A DNA stretch of 64,000 nt from Halopseudomonas litoralis (GTDB lineage: Bacteria > Pseudomonadota > Gammaproteobacteria > Pseudomonadales > Pseudomonadaceae). The position numbers and the translations under genes were made by a program. Of the stretch, positions 54,115 through 62,338 are shown one piece after another. Numbering within the stretch: the first letter of the stretch is position 1; the number at the start of each line of letters is the position of its first letter. The stretch is taken from positions 1,364,001-1,428,000 of the forward strand of contig NZ_LT629748.1 in assembly GCF_900105005.1 (NCBI RefSeq), given 5' to 3'. Under the pieces are notes generated by a model. That model did no database searches. It saw only the letters and a list, made by a program, of their open reading frames with translations, and was not told where the DNA came from.

Positions 54115-54600
54115 TTATTCCACCCTGTAGTTGCCAGTGTTGTCGCGCACAATGGCAACCTGATGCTCACCGCTACGCAATTCCAGTTTGAGTGGCGCGC
54201 CTATCCATTCGGATGTCAGCAATAGGGGCGTTTCTGGGGATACGGCTACTTGTGTGGCACGCCATTGACGCGGCCGCAGCGCTTCGTCGCTGTCAAAGCG
54301 ATCCAGTTCACCTGCCGTCGAGACCACGGGCACGACGCTGCCTAGCGTGTTGGTCCAGGTGCCGCGGACGAATTGGTACCCATCGCCAAGCGCTTGCCAG
54401 GCGATGACGCGGCCATCGATGCGGACTTCGTTCTGTGCGGTAGTCAGCCGTAGTGCCAGTTCACGTGCGTCGCGGCGCAGGTTTTCATCTGGGGCGGGCG
54501 CAATATCAAGGCTGATGGCTGCCGTCGCAACACCGATGATGATCAATACGATCATCAATTCAATGAGAGTAAAGCCACGACTGCGACGCTGTATGGTCAT
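54115..54600 (-). CDS. gspH: Type II secretion minor pseudopilin GspH (HxcU-like)
   Basis: A 161-aa pseudopilin with cleavage motif RG|FTLIELMIVLIIIGVATA and a GspH-type C-terminal domain (RDARELALRLTTAQNEV). It is the first gene of the H-I-J operon and divergent from gspC, with which it shares a 148-bp promoter region holding a TTGACA-type element (54678). Confidence 0.9.
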   Translation of the reverse strand: MTIQRRSRGFTLIELMIVLIIIGVATAAISLDIAPAPDENLRRDARELALRLTTAQNEVRIDGRVIAWQALGDGYQFVRGTWTNTLGSVVPVVSTAGELDRFDSDEALRPRQWRATQVAVSPETPLLLTSEWIGAPLKLELRSGEHQVAIVRDNTGNYRVE

Positions 54601-54748
54601 GAAGTACGCTGCCCCTACGTCATGTTGAGAGAGTCCGCCTGCGTTGTTATATGAGATTACGCGCTGAATGTGGCGTTGACATTAAATGCACATATTAATC
54701 TGCTATGTATGGGCGTCGGCAGATCAACCCACTGAAGGAGTTGCGACT

Positions 54749-55201
54749 ATGTCAGTTACTTGGAGACTACCGCAGACGGTATCCCCGGTGCGTCTGATAC
54801 ATGCGGCCGGCTTGCTGGCTGTGGCAGCTGGGGTGTGCGTCTGGGGTTATGTGCTCTATCAGCCCGAGTCAGCTCCTGTCCAGGAGGCCGAAGTGTCAGT
54901 TATCGTGGCTGACGCTGCTGGTGAAGCAATGGCGGGGTGGTTTGGATCGGAGCCGGTACGGCTGGATGTGACGGTGATCGGCCTGGTGCGCAAGTCGGAT
55001 CGGGCGGTGGCGGTGCTGTCTGTGAATGGTTCGCCTGCGCAAGCTTACATGCCCGGCGAGTCGCTGATGAATGATGTTGTTCTCACCTCCATCGAGACTG
55101 ATGGGGTCACGGTCGAGCGCGCTGGGGTTGAGTCGCAAATAGCTGCTCCGGCAATCCCTGACACTGGACCCGATGGGATCAGCCGGGTGCCCAGAGCGTG
55201 A
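54749..55201 (+). CDS. gspC: Type II secretion inner-membrane protein GspC (HxcP-like)
   Basis: 150 aa from ATG 54749 (GAAGGAG upstream). A short cytoplasmic N-terminus, one membrane helix (LIHAAGLLAVAAGVCVWGYVL), then the homology region with WFGSEPVR, VIGLVRKSDRAVAVLSVNG and MPGESLMNDVVLTSIETDGV. GspC links the inner platform to the secretin. It lacks a long C-terminal PDZ/coiled-coil domain, as in Hxc-type GspC. The other Gsp genes (D, E, F, G, K, L, M) are not in this window. Confidence 0.85.
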   Translation: MSVTWRLPQTVSPVRLIHAAGLLAVAAGVCVWGYVLYQPESAPVQEAEVSVIVADAAGEAMAGWFGSEPVRLDVTVIGLVRKSDRAVAVLSVNGSPAQAYMPGESLMNDVVLTSIETDGVTVERAGVESQIAAPAIPDTGPDGISRVPRA

Positions 55202-55203
55202 TA

Positions 55204-55545
55204 TCAGCGCGGTGGGCGTGCCGGTTGGGCTGATTGGCCCAGGTTGCTGCCCATGCGGATGCGCAAAGCTGATTGGCTGAATTGACCTATCGCATTCGGT
55301 TGACGTTTGGCAACATCAGCCGAGTCAAATGCCGGGTTGTGGGTCGGGTGGCCTGTGTGCGGTTTGGGCGCCATCATCTGGGTATAGCAGTCCAGCGGCA
55401 TTGCACGTTGGCCGTTCACTACCACTTCAATGCAGGAGTCAGGTGCATCCTGACTGTTGGTATCCTCGGCATGGGCTGGCAATACGGCGGTGAGTAATGC
55501 GCAGCTTATAAGGCTGAACCAGAAGGGGTGGTTGAATAAATTCAT
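55204..55545 (-). CDS. Small exported protein of unknown function
   Basis: A 113-aa protein with a Sec signal peptide (residues 1-26, ending AHA|ED) and a polar, Pro/Gln-rich remainder with two Cys (DSCIEVVVNGQ, LDCYTQM), probably disulphide-linked in the periplasm. It follows vreR on the minus strand after 46 bases, so it may be co-transcribed with the signalling genes. No family recognised. Confidence 0.65.
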   Translation of the reverse strand: MNLFNHPFWFSLISCALLTAVLPAHAEDTNSQDAPDSCIEVVVNGQRAMPLDCYTQMMAPKPHTGHPTHNPAFDSADVAKRQPNAIGQFSQSALRIRMGSNLGQSAQPARPPR

Positions 55546-55591
55546 TATCTGGGCTCCAGATTGATTCGTTGAGCCGAATCAGTATAGACCT

Positions 55592-56572
55592 TCAGGTCAG
55601 CACGACTACTCCGCCGGGCAGGGATAGGCTCTTGATGCCGTAGACATCGGTCAGCAGGGTAATCACCTCGTCCAGCCTGTCGAGTTCAAAGCGTGCCTGC
55701 ACCCGACGCTCGGCGACCTTGGAGTTCAGCAGCAGTATTTTACCTGAACGGTAGCGGTTTACTTCTTCAATGACTGTGCCCAGCGGAATATCATCAAACA
55801 CCAGTACGCGATTGAGCCAGGCGCTGACGCTGCTGGCATCCACCGAGGTGGGCGAAGAAAACGACGAGGGGCTGTAGCGTATCTGTTCGCCGGGACCAAT
55901 GCGCGCATTCTGCCCCTGGAATGACACTTCAGTCAGTCCCTGCAGGCAGGTGACTTGCACACTGTCATTGATGTGTTTGATGTTGATATGTGCGTCCGAG
56001 CTCTTGATCTCGCCGCCTGCCGCGACAATATTGATGCCCTTTGTATAAGAAGAACACTGCACATCCATTTCACCGCTGACCAGTCGTAAGCGATGCTGGT
56101 GGGTGCTGGTGTTGTCATCGAACATCTCGATATGGGTCAGAGTGTTGAGTGTAATGGCGATATCGGAGCTGATATTCAGGCGTTTCTGTTCGCCGCGCGC
56201 GGTCTGAATGCTGTTGTCTGTACCCAGCGAGATACCTGTACGCATACCGAAATGCGCGACCATGGCTACCCCGGTCAGGCCGGCTGCGGCTGCAAGAAAG
56301 TGCCGGCGGCTGAGCTGGCGTGGTGGTAATGCTACAGGCGTGTCGGTGTTCAGCTTGGCAGCGGCGTCGAGCAGACGCCAGGCACGGCTGGTTTCAGCAA
56401 AGGTACGGGCGTGCAATTGACTTTGCGCGCACCAGGACTTGAACGATTCGGCTTCGTCCGGCGACATGTTTCCGGAAGTAATGCGCACCAGCCAGCAACG
56501 TGCTTGTTCCTGGATCAGCTCTGGATCCGCGGCATTGGGTTCGGATTTGTGGTTGTCAGTGCTGGGCGGCAT
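55592..56572 (-). CDS. vreR: FecR-family anti-sigma factor (VreR-like)
   Basis: A 326-aa protein: an N-terminal DUF4880 domain (QEQARCWLVRITSGNMSPDE), one membrane helix (HFLAAAAGLTGVAMVAHFG, residues about 90-108), the FecR periplasmic domain (TARGEQKRLNISSDIAITLN), and a C-terminal STN-like part (EEVNRYRSGKILL). It holds the sigma factor at the membrane and, after a signal from the sensor, releases or activates it. 39 bases follow vreI, in the order vreA-vreI-vreR seen in P. aeruginosa. Confidence 0.88.
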   Translation of the reverse strand: MPPSTDNHKSEPNAADPELIQEQARCWLVRITSGNMSPDEAESFKSWCAQSQLHARTFAETSRAWRLLDAAAKLNTDTPVALPPRQLSRRHFLAAAAGLTGVAMVAHFGMRTGISLGTDNSIQTARGEQKRLNISSDIAITLNTLTHIEMFDDNTSTHQHRLRLVSGEMDVQCSSYTKGINIVAAGGEIKSSDAHINIKHINDSVQVTCLQGLTEVSFQGQNARIGPGEQIRYSPSSFSSPTSVDASSVSAWLNRVLVFDDIPLGTVIEEVNRYRSGKILLLNSKVAERRVQARFELDRLDEVITLLTDVYGIKSLSLPGGVVVLT

Positions 56573-56611
56573 AGCGGGGCTTGTCTGAGGGTGTGGAGGA
56601 AGAGCATCCCT

Positions 56612-57142
56612 TCATGTTTTCTTGTCTGAGGCGGGGCCAAAGCGCTGTATAAATTCGCGGCCAAGGTGTTTGCAGCAGAACTCAAGTGCCGATCTTAACT
56701 CTTTCTCGATCATTCGGGTAGAGATGTCATAGCGCTCGGCCAGTTCTTTATGCGGAACTTCGTATATGCGCGAGGCCAGCAAGATATCTCTGCGGCGAGG
56801 GGAGAGGTGGGAGAGTGCCTTGTGGAGCTGCCTGATATCGTCCGTAACCAGGGTATGGTCCTCCGGGCCGAGTGTGTCATCGGCTATGTGCAGCAGAGCC
56901 TCGGTATCTACTTCAAAGAACTCTTGGCGACGAAAGTCATTGACTGAAATATTCATGGCCATGCGATGTAGATAGGCAAGGGGGGATTTGGTTTCAGCCT
57001 GGGATCGCTTCTGATGCAACTGGATCCATGTGTCATGCAGGATATCGTCGGCCTGACTATAGCTACCCAGCCGCATCTTGAGCCGATTGCGCAACTCCGC
57101 GTAATGGTTCAGATAGGCCATTTTTATCGGATTGTCTGCCAT
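56612..57142 (-). CDS. vreI: ECF sigma factor (FecI/VreI-like)
   Basis: A 176-aa sigma-70-family factor: sigma-2 (SQADDILHDTWIQLHQKRS and YLHRMAMNISVNDFRRQE) and sigma-4 (LSPRRRDILLASRIYEVPHKELAERYDIS). Like FecI-type factors it lacks sigma-3. It is expected to read the four GGTTCGGTC-N15-CGACT sites. Its start at ATG 57142 lies 75 bases after the stop of the sensor gene. Confidence 0.92.
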   Translation of the reverse strand: MADNPIKMAYLNHYAELRNRLKMRLGSYSQADDILHDTWIQLHQKRSQAETKSPLAYLHRMAMNISVNDFRRQEFFEVDTEALLHIADDTLGPEDHTLVTDDIRQLHKALSHLSPRRRDILLASRIYEVPHKELAERYDISTRMIEKELRSALEFCCKHLGREFIQRFGPASDKKT

Positions 57143-57217
57143 GACCGGTTTGCTCCTGCCATAGAAAGGTTTGGATTTTATATGGCCACTATGCAGAGGG
57201 GATGTGACAAATAGGTT

Positions 57218-57913
57218 TCAAGCGGGGCATCCGCTGCTGATGTTGTTGGGTAAGAGCAAAAGGGTGATCGGCTGGGGTAGGCGTCCGGACGAGGGTGGAA
57301 ATCTCAGCGATCGTACTGCATCAAGTACCTGTCTATCCCGCGTTGGGTCATCGGTTGGTTTGACCAATCTGATGGTGTCAACCGTGCTGCGTGGACTCAA
57401 CCATACCTGTAGCAGCATGCGGTAGTCGCCTTCAGGCAGCAGGAATGAGTGGCAGATTACCTTTTCCAGGCTGCTCTGGAAGGCGGTGACGAACTCACTG
57501 GCTTCCAGTGTCGCAGGGGTTATCGGTTGGGCTGGTTTATGCTGCTGGGCACGAGGCATCAAGGTGAATGTACGTGAGCTGGCGTAATGAGCATCAAGGC
57601 CGGAATGGATGATTAGCTGTCGTAATGCTTGTTCTGCGGTGAATGAACCTTGTGCGCCGGGGGAGTGCTGCCGAGAGGTCAGGTTGCTATCGACCAGTAC
57701 GTTGAGCCCGGTGGTCTGGATGTATTGCCGGAGTGCCGTTTCAAGTGGCTGCGCAGCGATATCAAATTCAAACTGCGTTTGATTGCTCTGGATGGCCTGG
57801 CGCTCGTTGGCAAAAGTGGGCGCGCCTGGCCACCAGGGCAGCAGAAAGATGCTGGCGTATAACAGGATTGCCAGTGGCGCGCGACCATAGTGGTTGAGCA
57901 GGGAGGCAGACAA
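57218..57913 (-). CDS. vreA: STN-domain signal sensor without a beta-barrel (VreA-like), TonB-C-like end
   Basis: A 231-aa exported protein: a signal segment (residues 10-35), an STN domain (FDIAAQPLETALRQYIQTTG ... ALRQLIIHSGLDAHY, about residues 45-115), and a C-terminal domain (about 145-225) that reads MLLQVWLSPRSTVDTIRL ... DRQVLDAVRSLRFPP ... LPQPITLLLLP. This end aligns with the C-terminus of the local TonB (QVNLWLNEDGQITRAEVL ... DSKILAALR ... LPVQVSLQ). There is no TonB-dependent outer-membrane barrel, as in P. aeruginosa VreA. It probably passes a periplasmic signal to VreR. First gene of the operon, 114 bases after a PhoB-box-like sequence. Confidence 0.85.
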   Translation of the reverse strand: MSASLLNHYGRAPLAILLYASIFLLPWWPGAPTFANERQAIQSNQTQFEFDIAAQPLETALRQYIQTTGLNVLVDSNLTSRQHSPGAQGSFTAEQALRQLIIHSGLDAHYASSRTFTLMPRAQQHKPAQPITPATLEASEFVTAFQSSLEKVICHSFLLPEGDYRMLLQVWLSPRSTVDTIRLVKPTDDPTRDRQVLDAVRSLRFPPSSGRLPQPITLLLLPNNISSGCPA

Positions 57914-58026
57914 ACATTCTTCCTCGAAAATACAGCGCCATTGTAACCAGCATTACATCCCCGGTAGATCCATCAGCGAGTTACATCGAATACGGGTTTT
58001 GGCCTGACTGAGTCTGGGCCAGGAGT

Positions 58027-58044
58027 GTGTCAGTAGTATGACAA
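58027..58044 (-). promoter_or_regulatory. PhoB-box-like site upstream of vreA
   Basis: On the minus strand TTGTCAT-ACTA-CTGACAC matches the PhoB box (CTGTCAT, 4 bp, CTGTCAC/T) at 11-12 of 14 positions with an AT-leaning spacer. It lies 114-131 bases upstream of the vreA start. P. aeruginosa vreAIR is induced by phosphate limitation through PhoB, which fits. Confidence 0.6.
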
Positions 58045-58166
58045 GCAATTCGCTCATGTAGCCTGGCTTATCGTTTCCCGTCGGTCACTTTCAAGTCATC
58101 TGAAAATGCCAGCATGGTCTTCGGCTATGCGTCTTTGCAATAAACAATATGAAGTTTTGGTGACAT

Positions 58167-58195
58167 GGTTCGGTCGTGCCGTTTCCCAAACGACT
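58167..58195 (+). promoter_or_regulatory. Candidate ECF-sigma promoter of the tpsB operon
   Basis: TGACAT, GGTTCGGTC (58167-58175), 15 nt, CGACT (58191-58195). It drives away from vreA toward tpsB. The 130-bp leader to the ATG at 58327 is GC-rich; no riboswitch was recognised. Confidence 0.8.
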
Positions 58196-58326
58196 AAGTA
58201 GGAGTAAGCGGAGATCTCCATTTTGAGGACGCCTCCCAAAGACGTTATGCAGCGATCGCCTTGCGACCAGGGAAACCGGGGGGCGCAGCGGTAGCTTTTT
58301 GTCTCACCAGGAACCGAGTCTATTCA

Positions 58327-59937
58327 ATGCATGACTTTGAGAGAAAAAACAGATTGCCATACCTGTTGGGGGGGCTGCTGGCGGCGTTGCCGCTGAGTGT
58401 GTCTCTGGCAATTGCACAGGAGCAGGACAGTTCAGTCACGCAAGCACCTCGGGTCAATATCAATGAATACATTGTGCGCGGCAACACCGTGCTTAATGCC
58501 CGAGAGATTGAAAAGGCGGTGTATCCGTTCCTGGGTCCGCAACGAACCCTTGCCGATGTGGAAAGCGCCCAGCAGGCGCTACAGCAAGCCTATCAGGATA
58601 AGGGCTACCAGTCGGTGTACGTTGAGTTGCCGGAGCAACAGGTGACCGGTGGGGTAGTGCTTCTGCAGATTATGGAAACGCGCGTGGGCCGCGTGCGGGT
58701 AGTGGGTGCAAAGCACTCGTCGCCATTGGCTATTCGCGAGGAAGTGCCGGCGCTGACCGAAGGTGTGGTGCCGAATTTTACTCAAGTGCAGGACGAGTTG
58801 ACCGAGCTTGGGCGCACCGGACAGCGGCAGGTCATGCCGATGATCAATGAAGGACAGATCCCCGGCACCATGGATATCGAGCTGACTGTCGAGGACAAAA
58901 ACCCCTGGAATGGCAGTCTGACGCTGAATAACGATTACAGCGCCGATACCGAGAAATTGCGTTCGGTGGCGACTCTCGGTCATTCCAATCTCTGGCAGAA
59001 AGGCCACAGTGCTTCGCTGACGTTCTTCACCGCTCCCGAAGATACCAATAACGCCGAGGTCTGGTCGGGCAGCTATAGCGCGCCGTTGAATGAGCGCTGG
59101 AGCCTGCGCTTCTCCGGTTACCACTCGGAAAGCGATGTGGCCACGGTTGGCGGCACCAATGTGTTGGGTAAAGGCCATTCCTACGGGATGGCCGCGATCT
59201 ACAGCCTGCCGTTCACTGGCGACTGGATGCACACGGTCTCTCTGGGGCTGGATGTGAAGAGCTTCGATGAGTCTGTGCAGTTTAGTGGCGAGACCGATGA
59301 TGTGCCCCTCGAGTACATGCCGCTGACCCTGTCCTACAACGGCTATTTCTTTACCGATCAACGTCAGGGCAACTTTGGCATCAGCTTGGTGACATCCACC
59401 GACAAGTTGTTTGGCGATGGCAGTGGCTGGGAAGAATTCGACTACAAGCGCTACAAGGCGAGCCCGGATTTTGCCGTGCTCAAGGGCACCTTCGGGCTGA
59501 CCGACGCGCTGCCGCGCAACTGGGAACTGGCGACCAGGGGTGAATGGCAGGTTGCCAGCGGGCCGCTGGTCTCCAACGAGCAGTTTTCAGCGGGGGGTTC
59601 CTATTCGGTACGGGGTTATCTGGCGGCTGAGCAGTCGTCGGATGACGGCTTCATGTTGTCGGCCGAGCTGCGTACCCCGTCGATCAAGGAGTGGCTGGAT
59701 CTGCCGGTGCAGGAGCTGCGTCTGCATGCCTTTGTCGACAGCGCCAACATGTGGTTGCAGGACGCCATGCAGGAACAGGATGACAAGTACGAGCTGGCCA
59801 GCGTGGGGATCGGTGCGCGGGCTGAAGTGACGAGCTGGCTACACGGCAGCTTTGATCTGGGCTATCCGCTGGTCGATGGGCCTGAGACTGAGAGACATGA
59901 TGCACACGCACATTTCAGCCTGACGGCAAGCTTCTAA
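58327..59937 (+). CDS. pdtB: TpsB outer-membrane transporter (PdtB-like)
   Basis: 536 aa from ATG 58327 (MHDFERKN; AGGAA 14 nt upstream). A signal peptide is followed by the POTRA region (NEYIVRGNTVLNAREIEKAV; KGYQSVYVELPEQQVTGGVV), a second POTRA (VGRVRVVGAKHSSPLAIREE) and a C-terminal 16-strand-type barrel (SAGGSYSVRGYLAAEQSSDD, the VRGY motif of Omp85/TpsB proteins). It exports the giant TpsA at the outer membrane. TpsA and TpsB are 9 kb apart but share the same promoter type. Confidence 0.92.
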   Translation: MHDFERKNRLPYLLGGLLAALPLSVSLAIAQEQDSSVTQAPRVNINEYIVRGNTVLNAREIEKAVYPFLGPQRTLADVESAQQALQQAYQDKGYQSVYVELPEQQVTGGVVLLQIMETRVGRVRVVGAKHSSPLAIREEVPALTEGVVPNFTQVQDELTELGRTGQRQVMPMINEGQIPGTMDIELTVEDKNPWNGSLTLNNDYSADTEKLRSVATLGHSNLWQKGHSASLTFFTAPEDTNNAEVWSGSYSAPLNERWSLRFSGYHSESDVATVGGTNVLGKGHSYGMAAIYSLPFTGDWMHTVSLGLDVKSFDESVQFSGETDDVPLEYMPLTLSYNGYFFTDQRQGNFGISLVTSTDKLFGDGSGWEEFDYKRYKASPDFAVLKGTFGLTDALPRNWELATRGEWQVASGPLVSNEQFSAGGSYSVRGYLAAEQSSDDGFMLSAELRTPSIKEWLDLPVQELRLHAFVDSANMWLQDAMQEQDDKYELASVGIGARAEVTSWLHGSFDLGYPLVDGPETERHDAHAHFSLTASF

Positions 59938-59994
59938 TAATCAGGTGCCTGCGCACCTCCATACCAATACTGGATCGTTTCGGAGTGCTAGAAC

Positions 59995-61875
59995 ATGCAA
60001 CGCCTTTTGATGATTTTCCTTGTGTGCGTGAGCACCTTGTTGCCCTCGGTCGCACATGCCTGGTGGCAGCAGGACTGGGAGTACCGCAAGCAGATTAGCA
60101 TTGATACTACCGCCGAGGGTGGGGCTATCAATGAGCGGGTAGGGCGTGTGCCCCTGCTGGTGCGTCTGCACACCGGCAATTTCCAGTTTGATGGTGTGCA
60201 GGACAACGGTGGTGATATTCGCTTTGTGCTCACCGATGACCAGACCGTATTGAATCACCAGGTGGAAAGTTTCGACCCGCTGATGGGCATGGCTCAGATC
60301 TGGGTTGATGTGCCTGCGGTCGAGGCTGGCCAGATGCAAGATATCTGGATGTATTACGGCAACCCGGATGCACCGGCCACCTCCAACGGCCAGGTGACTT
60401 TCGATCCGGACTATACCCTGGTCTATCACTTTGAAGGTGCCGCAGGTGTACCGGCGCGTGATACCACCGCCTACAGCAACCAATCACAAACTTCAGTGGT
60501 GTCGCTTACTGATGGTGTGGTGGGGCGCGCCGCTCAGTTTACTGGTGGCGAACCCTTGATGCTGCCTGCCAGCCCATCGCTGGCGGTACCGGCGGCGGGT
60601 GCCTTTACCTTCAGTGCCCATTTGCGAGCAGATCAACCGGCTGGTGAGCAGTTGATATATGCCCGGCGTGATGCAGGCAATTCCTTGTTGATCGGTCTGG
60701 ATCAGGGTATCCCTTTTGTTGAAGTGAACGGTCAGCGCAGCAGTCAGGGCCAGCCCATTACCGCTGGTCAATGGCAGCATCTGGCAATGGCTGCCAGTGC
60801 CGATCAACTGGTGCTGTATGTTAACGGGCGTGAGTCCAGCAGCCTGGATGCCAGCTTGCCACCGATGAGCACAGTAACCGCTATTGGCGGTGATATACCC
60901 GGTTTTACCGCCAGCGCAACGCCTGTAGCAGAAGGAAGGGCGGATGAGACAATCGAGGGTGAAGTGAGTACAGGGACGGTAGCCGGCTCTCAATACACCC
61001 CCTTTGTCGGGGCTATCGATGAAATCCGCCTGTCCAAGACAGCGCGCCCAGCCGCGTTGTTGCAGGCTGACTTTCTCGCCCAGGGCTCCGACTCACGCCT
61101 TGTGACCTATGGAGTAGACGAGCAGCAATCAGGTATCAATTTCGGTGGCCTGGGCTTTCTGGTGAACGCGGTACCCTTTGATGCCTGGATTATCCTCGCC
61201 ATTCTGGCATTCATGGCAATTCAGACCTGGGTCATCATGATCAGTAAGAACCGCACTGTCACGCGGATGGCCGAGGCCAATGATGAGTTCCGCCAGGCCT
61301 TTTCTACTGTGGGTACGCGTCTGGAGTCACTCAAGGATGACGCTAGTCTCGCTGCCCGGATGCACAGCTCCTCTACCTGGCGTCTGTATGAAGTCGCGAT
61401 TAATGAGCTGCGTACTCGCCGTGAGCAGGGTATGGATACGCGCTCTCTGTCTTCCACCACGCTGGATTCGATCCGCGCATCGATGGATGTTCAGCGGACT
61501 CTGGAAAATCGTCAGCTGAGTGCGAGGCTGGGCATCCTCTCCAACGCCATTGCCGGTGGGCCCTATATCGGTCTGCTGGGTACGGTGCTGGGGATCATGG
61601 TGGTGTTTCTCGGTACGGCCATGGCCGGCGACGTCAATATCAACGCGATTGCCCCAGGTATGGCTGCTGCGCTGCTGGCTACAGCGGCGGGTCTGTTCGT
61701 CGCGATTCCAGCGCTATTTGGTTACAACCGGCTGACGGGTCGTAACCGGGAGATCAGCTCGGATATGCGGATATTTGTGGATGAGTTCGTCACCCGCCTG
61801 GCTGAAGTGCATGGCGGGGATGGCGGCAGTGCGGTGGCCCTGGCCAAGCACAATACGCAACCGGTTTCTGCCTGA
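59995..61875 (+). CDS. exbB: ExbB/TolQ-type proton-channel protein with large DUF2341/LamG-like ectodomain
   Basis: 626 aa: signal peptide (residues 1-22), DUF2341-type domain (WWQQDWEYRKQISIDT at 23-130), a concanavalin/LamG-like domain (about 140-370; FTFSAHLRADQ, QWQHLAMAASADQLVLYVNG), then the MotA/TolQ/ExbB part with three membrane helices (about 398-420, 522-541, 560-582; GLLGTVLGIMVVFLG). ExbB pairs with ExbD and TonB to use the proton gradient. P. aeruginosa PA0693 (ExbB2), next to pdtB, has the same position. The ectodomain is an unusual addition that could sense or bind an envelope or exoprotein ligand. It follows tpsB by 57 bases. Confidence 0.88.
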   Translation: MQRLLMIFLVCVSTLLPSVAHAWWQQDWEYRKQISIDTTAEGGAINERVGRVPLLVRLHTGNFQFDGVQDNGGDIRFVLTDDQTVLNHQVESFDPLMGMAQIWVDVPAVEAGQMQDIWMYYGNPDAPATSNGQVTFDPDYTLVYHFEGAAGVPARDTTAYSNQSQTSVVSLTDGVVGRAAQFTGGEPLMLPASPSLAVPAAGAFTFSAHLRADQPAGEQLIYARRDAGNSLLIGLDQGIPFVEVNGQRSSQGQPITAGQWQHLAMAASADQLVLYVNGRESSSLDASLPPMSTVTAIGGDIPGFTASATPVAEGRADETIEGEVSTGTVAGSQYTPFVGAIDEIRLSKTARPAALLQADFLAQGSDSRLVTYGVDEQQSGINFGGLGFLVNAVPFDAWIILAILAFMAIQTWVIMISKNRTVTRMAEANDEFRQAFSTVGTRLESLKDDASLAARMHSSSTWRLYEVAINELRTRREQGMDTRSLSSTTLDSIRASMDVQRTLENRQLSARLGILSNAIAGGPYIGLLGTVLGIMVVFLGTAMAGDVNINAIAPGMAAALLATAAGLFVAIPALFGYNRLTGRNREISSDMRIFVDEFVTRLAEVHGGDGGSAVALAKHNTQPVSA

Positions 61876-61887
61876 GGAGGGATGACC

Positions 61888-62310
61888 ATGGCTTCAGTCA
61901 ATAGATCGGTTGATGACGACGATATTGATAGCCCAGTAAATGATCTCAATATCACACCGCTGGTAGACGTGCTGATGGTGGTGCTGGTGATGTTCATTCT
62001 CACCGCTACCGCCCAGGTATCGGGTATTCGAGTTGATTTGCCCAAGGCCAGTTCGACGGTATCTCTTGTGCAGCCGAAGTCCAAGGCTATCTCGGTGAAT
62101 GACAACGGTCAGGTTTTCCTCGATGCATATCCGGTCACCTTGCCTGAGCTGGAAGACCGTCTGCGTACAGAGAAGGCATTGAATCCGGACTTTCCGGTGA
62201 TCCTGCGCGGTGATTCGCTGGTGCAGTACCAGAAGGTCGTCGAAGTGCTCGATTTGTTGCGCCGCCTTGAGCTGACGCAAGTCGGTCTGGTTACGGGCAA
62301 GCCCAATTAA
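61888..62310 (+). CDS. exbD: ExbD/TolR family protein
   Basis: 140 aa from ATG 61888 (GAGGAGGG seven bases upstream; ATG 61882 is too close to the ribosome site). Short cytoplasmic tail, membrane helix with the conserved Asp (NITPLVDVLMVVLVMFILTA), and a periplasmic domain. It forms the proton channel with ExbB. Confidence 0.92.
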   Translation: MASVNRSVDDDDIDSPVNDLNITPLVDVLMVVLVMFILTATAQVSGIRVDLPKASSTVSLVQPKSKAISVNDNGQVFLDAYPVTLPELEDRLRTEKALNPDFPVILRGDSLVQYQKVVEVLDLLRRLELTQVGLVTGKPN

Positions 62311-62338
62311 CACTGAATTGTAAGTGACAGGGAACACC

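Noticed and set aside
58205..58326. Riboswitch in the tpsB leader
   Set aside because: The leader is GC-rich and has a GGAAACC segment, but conserved cyclic-di-GMP or other riboswitch cores could not be matched.
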